Notes: generated by a model from the letters alone, not told the origin. Counted from the first letter of the stretch, positions 14,644 to 27,580 are shown. The stretch: 64,000 bases of DNA from DASUPK01 sp963815045 (GCA_963815045.1 CAWFET010000002.1:1116001-1180000); one strand, 5' to 3'. Translations and numbers: made by a program.

Positions 14644-15856
14644 ATGCCTGTCGCATGCGCCCTGATCCCCCGTTTCCGGCTGATCGCAGCGACAGCCGGA
14701 CCAACATCAAACGGGTCGCGCTGTCGCGCGCCCTCGCATCTACTGGCGCGCCCGGCGGCCCTGGCTCCGGAGCCGGGCGCCGCGCAGCTGATCGGCGAGG
14801 TCACCGAATCCGCGGAGCGCTTCGGCCTGCGGGCCGGGATGAGGATTGGCGAGGCGCTCTCGCGCTGTCCCGAGCTCGCCCTGGTCCCCCCGGATCCCGG
14901 AGCGGGCAGAGCGCTCCTGGGAGGAGGCGCTCCGGCGCCTGGAGGGCATCGGCGCGCAGGTCGAGTCCGGTCGCGCCGGCGAGGCGTTCTTCGAGGCGGG
15001 CGGCCTGAGCCGGCTCTGGAGGGGGATCGAGGGAGTGCTGCGGCGGGCTCGCGAGCAGCTCGGCTCCACGGTTCGGCTGGGCGCCGGGCCGGGCCGCTTC
15101 AGCGCCTACGTTGCGGCGGCGAGCGCGGCGGGCATCGTCCCGGATGGCGGAGCGGCCGAGTTCCTGGATCCGCTGCCGGTCTCGCTGCTCTGCGGCCGTC
15201 TCGGTGAGGATGGAGACGACCTTCCCAACGAATTCGAGCGGCTGGGGGTCTCCACCCTGGGCCTGCTCGCCGGGCTTCCGCGAGACGCGGTCGCCGACCG
15301 CTTCGGGCGGCTCGGCCTGCGTGCGCGGCGACTGGCGCGTGGCGAGGACGACCCGCTGCGGCCCCGACCTGTTCGGGAGCCACTCGCGGTCGAGCTCGAG
15401 CTCCCCGAGGCCGTCTCCGGGCAGCAGCTCGAGAGATCCCTCGAGCTGCTCATCTCCCGCCTCCTCGCACACGACGCGCGGCGCGGCAGGACCCTGCGGA
15501 CGCTCCGCCTCTCCGCCCGGCTGGCGGCGGGCGGCGGCTGGCGGCGCCAGGTCGCGCTGCGGCGGGCGAGCGCGGACCGTGACCGCCTCGCCGACGCCCT
15601 CCTCCCCCATCTCGCCCAGCTGCCGGCGCCGGCGGCGACGCTGCGACTCGAGGCTCTTGGCCTGGGGGCGGAGACCGGCGATCAGCTCTCGCTGTCGGGC
15701 CCCGAGGAGGAGCGGCGCGGGCGCATCGCCGAGGCGGTCCGCCAGACCCGCTCCGCCGCCGGCGCGGACTCGGTCCTGAGGGTGCTCGAGGTGGATCCGG
15801 AGTCGCGGGTGCCGGAGCGGCGCGAGGTGTTGATGCCGTTCCCCGAAGAGCAATGA
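14644..15856 (+). CDS. imuB: ImuB-like Y-family DNA polymerase homologue, frameshifted
   Basis: ImuB is a catalytically inactive Y-family protein that links DnaE2 to the beta clamp in SOS mutagenesis. The protein begins MPVACALIPRFRLIAATA and continues LLARPAALAPEPGAAQLIGE...GEALSRCPELALVPPDP. One extra base in the CCC at 14896-14898 shifts the frame; corrected, it reads PPDPERAERSWEEALRRLEGIGAQVESGRAGEAFFEAGGL and continues to 15856, about 403 residues. The typical ImuB C-terminal half follows (LPNEFERLGVSTLGLLAGLPRDAVADRFG...DPESRVPERR). A palindromic repeat inserts NGSRCRAPSHL-like residues in frame near residue 25. Its stop overlaps the next gene (ATGA). Confidence 0.85.
14709..14746 (+). 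repeat. in-frame palindromic element, copy 1
   Basis: Core ACGGGTCGCGC, loop TGTC, then GCGCGCCCTCGC. It forms an 8-bp stem GGG(T)CGCGC/GCGCGCCC with one bulged T. It lies inside imuB, read as NGSRCRAPSHL. Other copies: 16069-16105 (same strand) and 19427-19463 (inverted). Confidence 0.75.
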
Positions 15857-16123
15857 TGGCCCGGGCGGATCAACAAGCCCTGGCCGGTCCCGGTGCAGGT
15901 CGGCTCCGATGGGATGCCGAAGGCGGTTGGTCGTCTCGCCGTCGTGTCCATCCGCGAGGAGTGGCTGGTGGAGGACGGCTGGTGGACCCAGAAACCCCTG
16001 CAAAGACGCTATTTCGAAGTGGTGCTGGAGGACGGCTCGGATGTGGTCGTCTTCGCCGAGCCCGCACCAGACGGGTCGCGCTCACGCGCGCCCTCGCTTA
16101 ACTGGTACCGGCAGCGCGATTGA
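15853..16123 (+). CDS. DUF6504-like small protein of the imuB-dnaE2 cassette, frameshifted
   Basis: ATG at 15853 overlaps the imuB stop (ATGA). Removing one G from the GGG at 15863-15865 gives MMARRINKPWPVPVQVGSDG, joining the open part VGRLAVVSIREEWLVEDGWWTQKPLQRRYFEVVLEDGSDVVVF and the terminal WYRQRD, about 89 residues. The EEWLVEDGWWT...RRYFEVVL pattern is typical of the small protein that accompanies or is fused to actinobacterial ImuB. Near the C-terminus the repeat adds DGSRSRAPSL in frame. Its stop overlaps the dnaE2 start (TGATG). Without correction, GTG at 15893 would be the start. Confidence 0.75.
16069..16105 (+). repeat. in-frame palindromic element, copy 2
   Basis: Core ACGGGTCGCGC, loop TCAC, then GCGCGCCCTCGC, followed by TTAACTGG. 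It is nearly identical to copy 1 and read in the same frame (DGSRSRAPSL) within the DUF6504-like gene. Confidence 0.75.
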
Positions 16124-19100
16124 TGGGATTCGTAGAGCTCCACTGCCACTCGGCGTATTCCTTCCTGGACGGCGCCTCCGACCCGGCCGAGCTGGCGGCC
16201 ACCGCGGCCGAGCTCGGCCACGAGGCCCTGGCCCTGACTGACCACGACAACGTCTGCGGCGCGATGGAGTTCGCGCACGCCTGCAAGGGGGTGGGCGTCC
16301 GCCCCATCATCGGCTGCGAGCTGACCGTGGAGGTGCCGCGCCGGATGCCCCGCCCGGTCCACGTCACGCTCCTGGTGGAGAGCGCACGCGGCTGGGCCAG
16401 CCTCTGCCGGCTGATCACCGAGGCGCACCGCGGGACACGAGAGGGAGCTGGGAAGAGAGACCCCCTGCCCCCATCGATCGAGATCGACGAGCTCGAGCGC
16501 CACACCGAGGGCCTCGTCTGCCTCTCCGGCTGCGCCCGCGACGGCGCCGTGGCCGGCAGCTGGGAGCGCGGCGATCCGGCCGGGGCCACCCACCTGGCCG
16601 AACGCCTGCTGCGCGCCTTCGGCCCGGACCACTTCCGGATCGAGCTGCAGCGGCCGCTCTGGCGACACGACCGCTCGCGGAACCGCTGGCTCGTCTCGCT
16701 GGCGGAGCGGCTCGGCGTTCCGGCGGTGGCGACCGGCGACGCACATGCTCACGAGCGCTCCCGGCTCGCCCTTCAGGACGCGATGGTGGCGGTGCGTCTC
16801 GGGGCGACCCTGGACGAGACGGAGGGGATGCGACGGGGGAACTCCGCCTCCACCCTGCTCTCGGTGGAGAGAGCGTCGGCGCGCTTCCGCGATCACCCGG
16901 AGGCCGTCGCCGAGACGGCGCGGCTCGCCGAGCGCCTGCGCTTCGACCTGACCAGGGAGATCGGCTACAGCTATCCCGGCGCGGAGGACGCGGGCGCCGA
17001 CCGCCGCCTGGCCGAGCTCTGCCGCGTGCGCCTCGTCCACCGCTACGAGGGAACCGCCCACCGTGCCGAGGCCGAGCGGCGCCTCGACGAGGAGCTTGCG
17101 CTGATCAGGAAGCTGCGGCTCTCGGGCTTCTTCCTGCTCCACCAGGACATGCTGGAGCTGGCCCGCGAGGTGGCGGCCGAGGTGCGCGGCCCGGAATCCG
17201 CGCGCAGGCTGCTCCCGCCCGGCCGCGGTCGCGGCTCCAGCGTCAGCTCGCTGGTCTGCTACCTGACGGGCCTCTCGCACATCGACCCTGTGAAGAACGA
17301 CCTCTTCCTGGGGCGCTTCCTGAACGAGGAGCTGACCGAGGTCCCGGACATCGACCTCGACTTCCCGCGGGACATCCGCGAGAGGCTGATCCCGCGGGTC
17401 CACGAGCGCTACGGATCCGAGCGCTCGGCGCTGGTCGCCTCCTTCGCCACCTACCGGGCGCGCGGCGCCATCCGCGATCTCGGCAAGGCGCTGGGGCTGC
17501 CGCTCGGCGAGGTCGAGCGCTTCGCCCGCGCCGTCGACGCCTACGAGGCGAGCCGAGACGCGTGGGCCCGGATGGAGGAGACCCTCGGCAAGCTGCGCGC
17601 CCGCTCCCCCCGCTGGCGGGCGCTGGCCGAGCTGCTGCCGGAGATCGCGGGGCTCCCCCGTCACATGTCCCAGCACCCCGGCGGAATGGTGATCTCGACC
17701 ATGCCGCTGATCGAGCTCTGCCCCGTGCAGCCGGCTGCGATGGAGGGGCGCCAGATCGTCCAGTGGGACAAGGATTCATGCGCGGATGCAGGCTTTTTGA
17801 AGATCGACCTGCTGGGCCTCGGGATGCTCTCCGCGGTCGAGCGCTGCGTCGACGAGATCGCGCGCACCCGTGGCGAGCGGATCGACCTCTCCCATGTGCC
17901 GCTCGATGACCGCGAGGTCTGGAGCGCGATCCAGAAGGCCGAGACCACGGGCGTCTTCCAGATCGAGAGCCGGGCGCAGATGCAGATGCTCCCCCGGACG
18001 CTTCCCGAGGACCTCGACGATCTCACCGTGCAGGTCGCGCTCGTGCGACCCGGGCCGATCCAGGGCGGCGCCGTTCATCCCTACATCGAGCGGCGCAAGG
18101 CCCTGCGCGCTGATCCCTCCTATGAAGTCCCGTACGAGCATCCGTCGCTCGAACCGGTGCTGAGCGACACGCTCGGCGCGATCGTCTTCCAGGACCAGGT
18201 GCTCGAGGTGTCGATGGCGCTGGCCGGCTTCTCGGTCGGCGAGGCGGAGGGCCTGCGGCGGGCGATGAGCCGCAAGCGCTCTCAGGCCGCGATGGAGCGC
18301 TACCGCGAGCGGTTCATCGAGGGCGCGATCGGGCGCGGGGTCTCGCGTGAGGTCGCCGAGAGGGTCTTCGGCCAGATCGAGGGCTTCTCGGGCTTCGGCT
18401 TCCCCAAGTCGCATTCCGCCGCCTTCGGCCTGCTCGCCTACCAGTCGATGTGGCTGCGCGTCCACTACGGGCCGGAGCTGCTCTGCGCCCTGCTCAACGA
18501 GCAGCCGATGGGCTTCTATCCGCCCGACGCGTTGGTCCACGAGGGGCAGCGGCGCGGCGTCGAGATCCTCCCTCCGGATGTCAACGTCAGCGAGCTGGAT
18601 TGCCGGGTGGAGACGACAGGCGCGGAGGCGGGATCGATGGGCAACCCGCCGGTCCGGATCGGCCTCGGCTACGTCGCCGAGGTGGCCGAGATCGACGCCC
18701 GGGCGGTGATCGACGAGCGCCTCCGCGGCGGCTCGTACCGCAGCATCTCGGATCTGGCTGGGCGCTCAGGAGCGAGCGCAGCGGCCCTGCAGCGCCTCGC
18801 CTGGTCGGGCGCCTGCGACGGCCTGGTCCACGCCAAGCGGGGTCTGACCCCGGAATGGGGTCTGACCCCGGGGTTGATCGACCCGGATGTCGAGCTCCGA
18901 CGTCCCGCTCTCTGGGAGGTGGGCGCCTCGGCTCGCGCCACCCGCACGGAAGACGGGGCGCAGCTGGCTCTGCCGCTCGATGGATCCCCCACCCCGCCGC
19001 TGCCCGAGCTCGGGCCGTGGGAGCGGATCGTGGCCGACTACCGGACCACCGGGATGACCCTGGGCCGTCATCCCATGGAGCTGATCCGAGAGACCCTGTC

Positions 19101-19623
19101 CGGGGAGGTGCTCAGCAGCGAGGGCATTGCCCGGACCCGCGACGGCAGCCGGATCAAGGTGGCCGGGATGGTGGTCGCCCGGCAGCGCCCGGCGACCGCC
19201 AACGGCGTCGTCTTCATGCTGCTCGAGGACGAGCGCGGCACGATCAATCTGATCGTCCCTCCCCCGGTCGTCGAGCGCCATCGCCTCGCTGTCCGGACCT
19301 CGGGCTTCGTCCTGGCCGCCGGCAAGCTCGAGCACCGCGAGGGAACCACCAACGTCGTCGTCACCCGGATCGACCGCCTCAGCACGGACGAGCTCCCACC
19401 CCCGCGAATCCGAGAGCTGGAACCGCCCGTCGATGCGAGGGTGCGCGATAGCGCAACCCGTTTCGGAGGGACCGGCAGGGATCCAGAACATGAGCCTGCC
19501 CTGGCGGGCCCATCCGCCGTGGGCCTCTCCAAACGCGGCTTCGACGGTGTCCGCGAGGCCGCGATGGCGGAGCTCGCCGCCTCCCTGCCGGCACCGCACA
19601 GCTTCGGCCGCCGCGGCCGCTAG
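16123..19623 (+). CDS. dnaE2: error-prone DNA polymerase DnaE2 (ImuC)
   Basis: DnaE2 is the SOS-induced C-family polymerase that performs translesion synthesis with ImuB. The protein has about 1166 residues. The PHP domain comes first (GFVELHCHSAYSFLDGAS, ALTDHDN). The palm follows, with PPGRGRGSSVSSLVCYLTGL and the catalytic region VPDIDLDFPRDIRERL plus FLKIDLLGLGML. Then come the helix-hairpin-helix and OB parts (VVARQRPATANGVVFMLLEDERGTINLIV), and the C-terminus HSFGRRGR usual for DnaE2. Two kinds of short repeats are inserted in frame: GGGGTCTGACCCC twice (18839-18869) and the inverted palindromic element near the C-terminus (19427-19463). ATG at 16123 is preferred to TTG at 16120. Confidence 0.95.
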   Translation: MGFVELHCHSAYSFLDGASDPAELAATAAELGHEALALTDHDNVCGAMEFAHACKGVGVRPIIGCELTVEVPRRMPRPVHVTLLVESARGWASLCRLITEAHRGTREGAGKRDPLPPSIEIDELERHTEGLVCLSGCARDGAVAGSWERGDPAGATHLAERLLRAFGPDHFRIELQRPLWRHDRSRNRWLVSLAERLGVPAVATGDAHAHERSRLALQDAMVAVRLGATLDETEGMRRGNSASTLLSVERASARFRDHPEAVAETARLAERLRFDLTREIGYSYPGAEDAGADRRLAELCRVRLVHRYEGTAHRAEAERRLDEELALIRKLRLSGFFLLHQDMLELAREVAAEVRGPESARRLLPPGRGRGSSVSSLVCYLTGLSHIDPVKNDLFLGRFLNEELTEVPDIDLDFPRDIRERLIPRVHERYGSERSALVASFATYRARGAIRDLGKALGLPLGEVERFARAVDAYEASRDAWARMEETLGKLRARSPRWRALAELLPEIAGLPRHMSQHPGGMVISTMPLIELCPVQPAAMEGRQIVQWDKDSCADAGFLKIDLLGLGMLSAVERCVDEIARTRGERIDLSHVPLDDREVWSAIQKAETTGVFQIESRAQMQMLPRTLPEDLDDLTVQVALVRPGPIQGGAVHPYIERRKALRADPSYEVPYEHPSLEPVLSDTLGAIVFQDQVLEVSMALAGFSVGEAEGLRRAMSRKRSQAAMERYRERFIEGAIGRGVSREVAERVFGQIEGFSGFGFPKSHSAAFGLLAYQSMWLRVHYGPELLCALLNEQPMGFYPPDALVHEGQRRGVEILPPDVNVSELDCRVETTGAEAGSMGNPPVRIGLGYVAEVAEIDARAVIDERLRGGSYRSISDLAGRSGASAAALQRLAWSGACDGLVHAKRGLTPEWGLTPGLIDPDVELRRPALWEVGASARATRTEDGAQLALPLDGSPTPPLPELGPWERIVADYRTTGMTLGRHPMELIRETLSGEVLSSEGIARTRDGSRIKVAGMVVARQRPATANGVVFMLLEDERGTINLIVPPPVVERHRLAVRTSGFVLAAGKLEHREGTTNVVVTRIDRLSTDELPPPRIRELEPPVDARVRDSATRFGGTGRDPEHEPALAGPSAVGLSKRGFDGVREAAMAELAASLPAPHSFGRRGR
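18839..18869 (+). repeat. two copies of GGGGTCTGACCCC inside dnaE2
   Basis: The 13-base near-palindrome occurs at 18839-18851 and 18857-18869, separated by GGAAT, and is translated as RGLTPEWGLTPG. This sequence resembles short REP-like elements known from many bacterial genomes (recalled from general knowledge). Confidence 0.7.
19427..19463 (-). repeat. in-frame palindromic element, copy 3 (inverted)
   Basis: On the minus strand it reads ACGGGTTGCGC, loop TATC, GCGCACCCTCGC. One base pair of the stem differs from copies 1-2 (T-A for C-G), so pairing is kept. On the coding strand it adds VDARVRDSATRFGG near the DnaE2 C-terminus. Confidence 0.75.
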
Positions 19624-20171
19624 AGGGAGCGGACCGCCTCGACGATCGGGGTGAGATCCCCCCGCTCGTAGAGGTGCCCATAGCCATCGAGCGGGTGCAC
19701 GCTCGCCTCCGGCAGCCTCGCCGCGCAGCGATCGAGGTGCTCGAACGGGATCTCCTCGTCATCGCGGCTGTGGAAGAGGTGGGTCGCCGGCAGCGGCGGG
19801 CCCTCGTCCGGCCAGCTCTCGGGCAGCGCCCACTCGCGCTCCCAGCCCTCGGATCCCCAAAGTGGCGTCGCCGCGAGGACCAGCCCCGCCACCCTCTGAT
19901 CGAAGCCCCTCTCGGCGCAGTACTTCAACGCCACCGAGCTCCCCAGCGAGTGACCGAGGACGACCACCGTCCCGTCCAGAGCCTCGAGCTCGCCCGCAAG
20001 GCGGTCGCGCCACGGCTCGTAGTGAGGATCCACAGCGGTCCCGGGCATGACCGGGAAGAGGACCCCGTAGTCCGGCTCCAGCTCGTCCCGCAGTCGGCGA
20101 GCGAACGGCTCGCTGCCCGCGCCGGGCCCCTGCGGGCCCGAGCTGTGCAGAAACAGGACGGGGACCGTCAA
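19620..20171 (-). CDS. RBBP9/YdeN-like alpha/beta-hydrolase
   Basis: A TTG start at 20171, 2 bases after the upstream stop, gives TVPVLFLHSSGPQGPGAGSEPFARRL and 183 residues. The nucleophile motif is VVVLGHSLGSSVALKY, the acid is likely in HLFHSRDDEEIPFEH, and the His is in PLDGYGHLYERG. This is a compact serine hydrolase like the RBBP9/YdeN family; substrate unknown. The longer frame upstream is a shadow of the neighbouring membrane-protein gene. Its stop overlaps the convergent dnaE2 stop by 4 bases. Confidence 0.7.
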   Translation of the reverse strand: MTVPVLFLHSSGPQGPGAGSEPFARRLRDELEPDYGVLFPVMPGTAVDPHYEPWRDRLAGELEALDGTVVVLGHSLGSSVALKYCAERGFDQRVAGLVLAATPLWGSEGWEREWALPESWPDEGPPLPATHLFHSRDDEEIPFEHLDRCAARLPEASVHPLDGYGHLYERGDLTPIVEAVRSL

Positions 20172-20173
20172 GC

Positions 20174-20680
20174 TCAGCCCAGCCCGGGCTTGGCCACCAT
20201 GAAGAAGATCGCGGCGATCAGCAGGATCCCCATGATCGACCCCACGATCCCCTCCGCTCTGCCGAGCCGCTGGTAGGTGGGAGGCAGATCGGCGAGCGTG
20301 AGTTCCTTGTCGCCCGCGTCGGCGATCGCCTTCTCGATGATCGGCAGCAGCTTCCGGTCGGCCGGGATGAAGAAGAAGATGTTCACCACGAAGAGCACGA
20401 CCAGGATCGTGATCGTCGCGCTCAGCCAGAAGTTCCCGTAGTCGAAGTCGAACTTGTCCACCTGGTAGATGCCGGTCGCGGCGACCACGATGGCCGCAGG
20501 GATCGCGAAGAACTGGTTGAGGACGAGCTGCAGGCGATGGACGTACGGCAGGTTGCGAGCGCTCGTCCTCATCGCCACGGGGAACATCACCGATTCGGAG
20601 AAGGTCGAGCCGAAGCCGACGACGACCGCGGTGATGTGCAGAAAGATCGAGAGCTCGACGCTGGTGACGGCGAGTGGCAT
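20174..20680 (-). CDS. DUF2269-like integral membrane protein
   Basis: From ATG at 20680 the protein has 168 residues and four hydrophobic segments: SIFLHITAVVVGFGSTF, LNQFFAIPAAIVVAATGIY, FWLSATITILVVLFVVNIFFFI and GIVGSIMGILLIAAIFFMV. The first carries the HITAVVVGFG pattern common to predicted DUF2269 membrane proteins. AAAGGGGGA upstream is the probable ribosome-binding site. Function unknown. It is followed 2 bases later by the hydrolase gene, so the two are co-transcribed. Confidence 0.65.
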   Translation of the reverse strand: MPLAVTSVELSIFLHITAVVVGFGSTFSESVMFPVAMRTSARNLPYVHRLQLVLNQFFAIPAAIVVAATGIYQVDKFDFDYGNFWLSATITILVVLFVVNIFFFIPADRKLLPIIEKAIADAGDKELTLADLPPTYQRLGRAEGIVGSIMGILLIAAIFFMVAKPGLG

Positions 20681-20790
20681 CCATTCCCCCTTTGTCTTTG
20701 GTCCGGGGCAACATATCCCGCCGGGAGCCGCCTGCAACTTCCCCTGCAAATGGGCCGGTTCCGTCCGAGGCCATCCATACCTTCCCGCCC

Positions 20791-20985
20791 ATGGGAAAGC
20801 TCATTGACATAAGAGAGCGACTGCTCGACGCGGCCGACCTGGTGATCGACTTCGCGACGCTCGGCGAGTACGGGATCGAGCCCGAACCCGTCCGCGAGTG
20901 CGAGAGGCAGCCGATCCGGCTCGCCTCCGGCGCTCCGCACCACCTGCACGACCGTGCAGGCGTGCAGGACCGCGTCGCCGCCTAG
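20791..20985 (+). CDS. small hypothetical protein
   Basis: This 64-residue protein starts MGKLIDIRERLLDAADLVIDFATLGEYGIEPEP and ends HDRAGVQDRVAA. ATG at 20791 gives the compact form; the open frame extends upstream into the promoter region without support. It has no known motif. Codon use is like its neighbours. It is convergent with the M28 peptidase. Confidence 0.5.
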   Translation: MGKLIDIRERLLDAADLVIDFATLGEYGIEPEPVRECERQPIRLASGAPHHLHDRAGVQDRVAA

Positions 20986-21012
20986 CATCAGGCGACGGCT
21001 GCTCCGCTCCGC

Positions 21013-22201
21013 CTAATCCGCTTCGCCTCGGTCGATCGCGGCGAGCATCTCGCGGCCGACCTCGATCGCGCGCCCCAGCGCCGACGGGTCCAGGTTCTCC
21101 ACCGTGTCGGTCGACGAGTGGTAGTTCGGGATCGTGCCGTCCTGCGTACTCAACGTGATCGCGCGGCCGCGGCGGGCCAGCACCGGTGTCGTGTCGTAGG
21201 TGAGCCCCGCGTTGTGGCTGGTTCCCTCGAGCTCCAGCTCGGGGCGCTGTTCCGAGACCTCCTGTGCGATGCGCGCCAGATGGGCATCAGCCGGCCAGGT
21301 GCGCAGCACGCCCTCCTGGCGGAGGAAGCGCAGCGTGGCCGGCGCGCCCACCCCATCGAAGTTGACGAAGAGCCAGGAGCGCCAGTCTTCATCCGAGGCC
21401 TCGAGCTCCCTCACGAACGCGTCCGCGCCCAGTACCCCGGCCTCCTCGCACCCGGTGAACAGGCAGATCACGCGGGTGGAGCCGAGCGGATCCGACTGAA
21501 GCTCGGTGGCGAGGGTCGCCACAGCGGCCACACCGGTTGCGTTGTCGTTGGCGCCGGGCACGTCGACCCCACGGAGCTCGCGCTCGATCAGGATGCCGAG
21601 GCCCGCCAGCAGCACGCCGTAGGCCCCCGCCAGCAGGCGCCGGCCCGCTCGCAGGCGACGAAGGAACGGGCCCGCGACCGCGATGCCGAATGCCGCGGCC
21701 TGCACCCCGATCCAGGCGTGCAGGAACGGCAGGAAGCGACGGTGGAACATCAGCCCGCTGCGCGAGCTGTCCAGGTGGCAGACCAGGCAGACAGTCCTGG
21801 CGGCCTCGCCGCGTGGAGTCGATCGACGCCACCAGGTTCCGGCTCGAGTGGCGGCTCATCAGCCTCGTCAGCGGCCGCTGGATGAGACCGTCCTCGGCCG
21901 ACGTCAACGCGGCACCCGCCGCGGCCAGGGCGGCCGCGGTCCGTGGCCGGCTGCGGAGAACCGGAAAACCCAGGAGGGCGATCGCGAGGGCCGCTCCGTA
22001 GGGCTGGGCGAAGCTGGAATAGGCCTCAAAGGGTCGCTGCTCCACCGACAGCCCGCTCCTCGAGAGGCGGTCGGCGACGAGCTCCGCAGCACGGCGCTCC
22101 GCGGGCCCGGTCGGCCGCCGCGGGCCGATCTCCTCGGCGAGCAGGCGCACCCACTCGAGGGCGTCCTGTTGTGCGGCGGTGGTCTCGGTCGCGGTCGTCA
22201 T
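21013..22201 (-). CDS. M28-family zinc aminopeptidase with membrane segments, frameshifted
   Basis: The product starts MTTATETTAAQQDALEWVRLLAEEIGPRRPTG, as in M28 peptidases. Hydrophobic segments follow (GAALAIALLGFPVL, LPFLHAWIGVQAAAFGIAVAGPF, LLAGAYGVLLAGLGILI). Zinc ligands are seen as CHLDS, DVPGANDNATG and CEEAGVLGA (Glu pair), with the late NYHSSTDT His. One extra base near 21810 separates the N-terminal part from EAARTVCLVCHLDSSRSGLMFHRRF; removing it gives about 395 residues. A membrane-bound extracytoplasmic peptidase is likely. Confidence 0.75.
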
Positions 22202-22217
22202 GCGGCGAGCATATGCG

Positions 22218-22250
22218 GGCAAAAAGAGAGCCGCCCTCGCGGGCGGCTCT
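22218..22250 (-). terminator. rho-independent terminator of the rRNA operon
   Basis: On the minus strand a 10-bp stem AGAGCCGCCC/GGGCGGCTCT (22227-22250) with a GCGA loop is followed by TTTTTGCCC. It lies 6 bases after the 5S rRNA end. Confidence 0.9.
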
Positions 22251-22256
22251 AGGAAA

Positions 22257-22373
22257 GACCGGCGGCGACCTACTCTCCCGGGAGGTTGCCCTCCAAGTAC
22301 CATCGGCGCTGAGAGGCTTAACGGCTCTGTTCGGAATGGGAAGAGGTGTTTCCCTCTCGCTATCTCGCCACCG
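22257..22373 (-). rRNA. rrf: 5S ribosomal RNA
   Basis: The minus strand reads GGTGGCGAGATAGCGAGAGG at the 5' side, has the invariant CCATTCCGAACAGAG segment, and ends GAGAGTAGGTCGCCGCCGG. The length is about 117 nt. Ends are placed by the terminal helix and may be off by a few bases. Confidence 0.92.
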
Positions 22374-22392
22374 AAAAGGGTAGAGACGGCCC

Positions 22393-22421
22393 CCGTGGAG
22401 CTTGAAAACCGCACTAGACCG
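22393..22421 (-). other. 3' arm of the 23S processing stem
   Basis: This segment (plus strand CGTGGAGCTTGAAAACCGC and flank) is complementary to 25540-25567 on the other side of 23S rRNA with few mismatches. The pair would form the long precursor stem cut by RNase III. Confidence 0.8.
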
Positions 22422-22442
22422 GCAAGAAGCAGAAAAAAATCC

Positions 22443-25432
<2,990 letters not shown>

Positions 25433-25675
25433 CTGCTCTACGGACACGAGTGTCCATAGAGCTCGGCTTCTTACCTTTATGCGCTTCCCCGATGTCAGTG
25501 GGAAGCGCAAGAGAGCCCCTCATACATCGAGGGACACTCGGCCTAGTGCAGTTTTCAAGGTCCACGGAGGCGCCCGTACGGGGGTCTCCCGCCGGCGTCT
25601 CTGAAAACTGAGCAGCGCAAAAGACGCTCGAGAGCGTCCAGTTCAAGCCCGGTCGACGTTTCTAGGTCTCCCTAG
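25433..25675 (-). other. 16S-23S internal spacer without tRNA
   Basis: About 243 bases separate the 16S and 23S genes. The region contains processing-stem arms (25540-25567 for 23S, 25597-25618 for 16S) and several small hairpins, including GTCCATAGAGC-type and GAGAGCCCC segments. No cloverleaf or CCA-adjacent acceptor stem for tRNA-Ile or tRNA-Ala was found. Confidence 0.75.
25597..25618 (-). other. 3' arm of the 16S processing stem
   Basis: GTCTCTGAAAACTGAGCAGC (plus strand, to 25618) is complementary to 27395-27416 in the 16S leader with one mismatch over 22 bases. The two arms flank 16S rRNA and should form the RNase III stem. Confidence 0.85.
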
Positions 25676-27222
<1,547 letters not shown>

Positions 27223-27470
27223 AAATGTGACGTGACTGAATCGTCAATCACAAGAGAGCTGTCATGTAGCTGACTTCTGCCACCGCGTACACAGGGCGGT
27301 GACCAGACATGACGGAGTTAATTATCAACCCCCGCCCGGTGCATGATGGGCGGGAGTCGGGCTCGAGTAATGAGGGACGAATGTCCCTCATCACGCGCTG
27401 CTCAGTTTTCAAAGACCACTCGGCGGGTGCGACGGGTCTCGTCGCCTCCACTGCTCAGGCTTCGTTCACG
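27223..27470 (-). promoter_or_regulatory. 16S rRNA leader with boxA-like and processing sequences
   Basis: Between the upstream terminator and 16S, the minus strand contains a boxA-like GGTCTTTGAAAACTGA (27402-27417). This overlaps the 5' arm of the 16S processing stem (27395-27416). Two more hairpins follow (TGAGGGACATTCGTCCCTCA at 27371-27390, and CCCGCCCATC...GGGCGGG at about 27333-27354). No convincing promoter was found in this part. Confidence 0.6.
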
Positions 27471-27493
27471 AAAAAAGCCCCTCGTCGAGGGGC
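27471..27493 (-). terminator. intrinsic terminator between tyrS and 16S
   Basis: A 7-bp GC stem GCCCCTC/GAGGGGC with a 3-base loop is followed by TTTTTT on the minus strand. It lies upstream of the 16S leader boxA. Confidence 0.85.
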
Positions 27494-27575
27494 CCGGTGA
27501 CGCGCCGGCCGAGGTCTCGGCCGATTTGGACCCTCTTACGAGGCTGCTCCTTTCGTGATCCAAAGCAAGAGCGAC
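27471..27575 (-). ncRNA. structured leader or small RNA upstream of 16S, ending in a terminator
   Basis: Downstream of a strong TATACT promoter the minus strand folds as an outer stem TTTGGA/TCCAAA (27559-27564 with 27525-27530) enclosing CCTC-GTAA-GAGG (27532-27543). A GGCCGAG-ACC-TCGGCC hairpin (about 27507-27522) follows, then the terminator GCCCCTC-GAC-GAGGGGC plus six T (27471-27493). It either is a separate RNA of about 105 nt or an rRNA leader that attenuates. The internal AGCAG plus GNRA hairpin vaguely recalls small RNAs B and C. Confidence 0.55.
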
Positions 27576-27580
27576 CGGGG

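Noticed and set aside
25433..25675. tRNA genes in the 16S-23S spacer
   Set aside because: No cloverleaf, T-loop GTTCGA(A/T)TC or acceptor stem was found; the complementarity there is explained by the rRNA processing stems.
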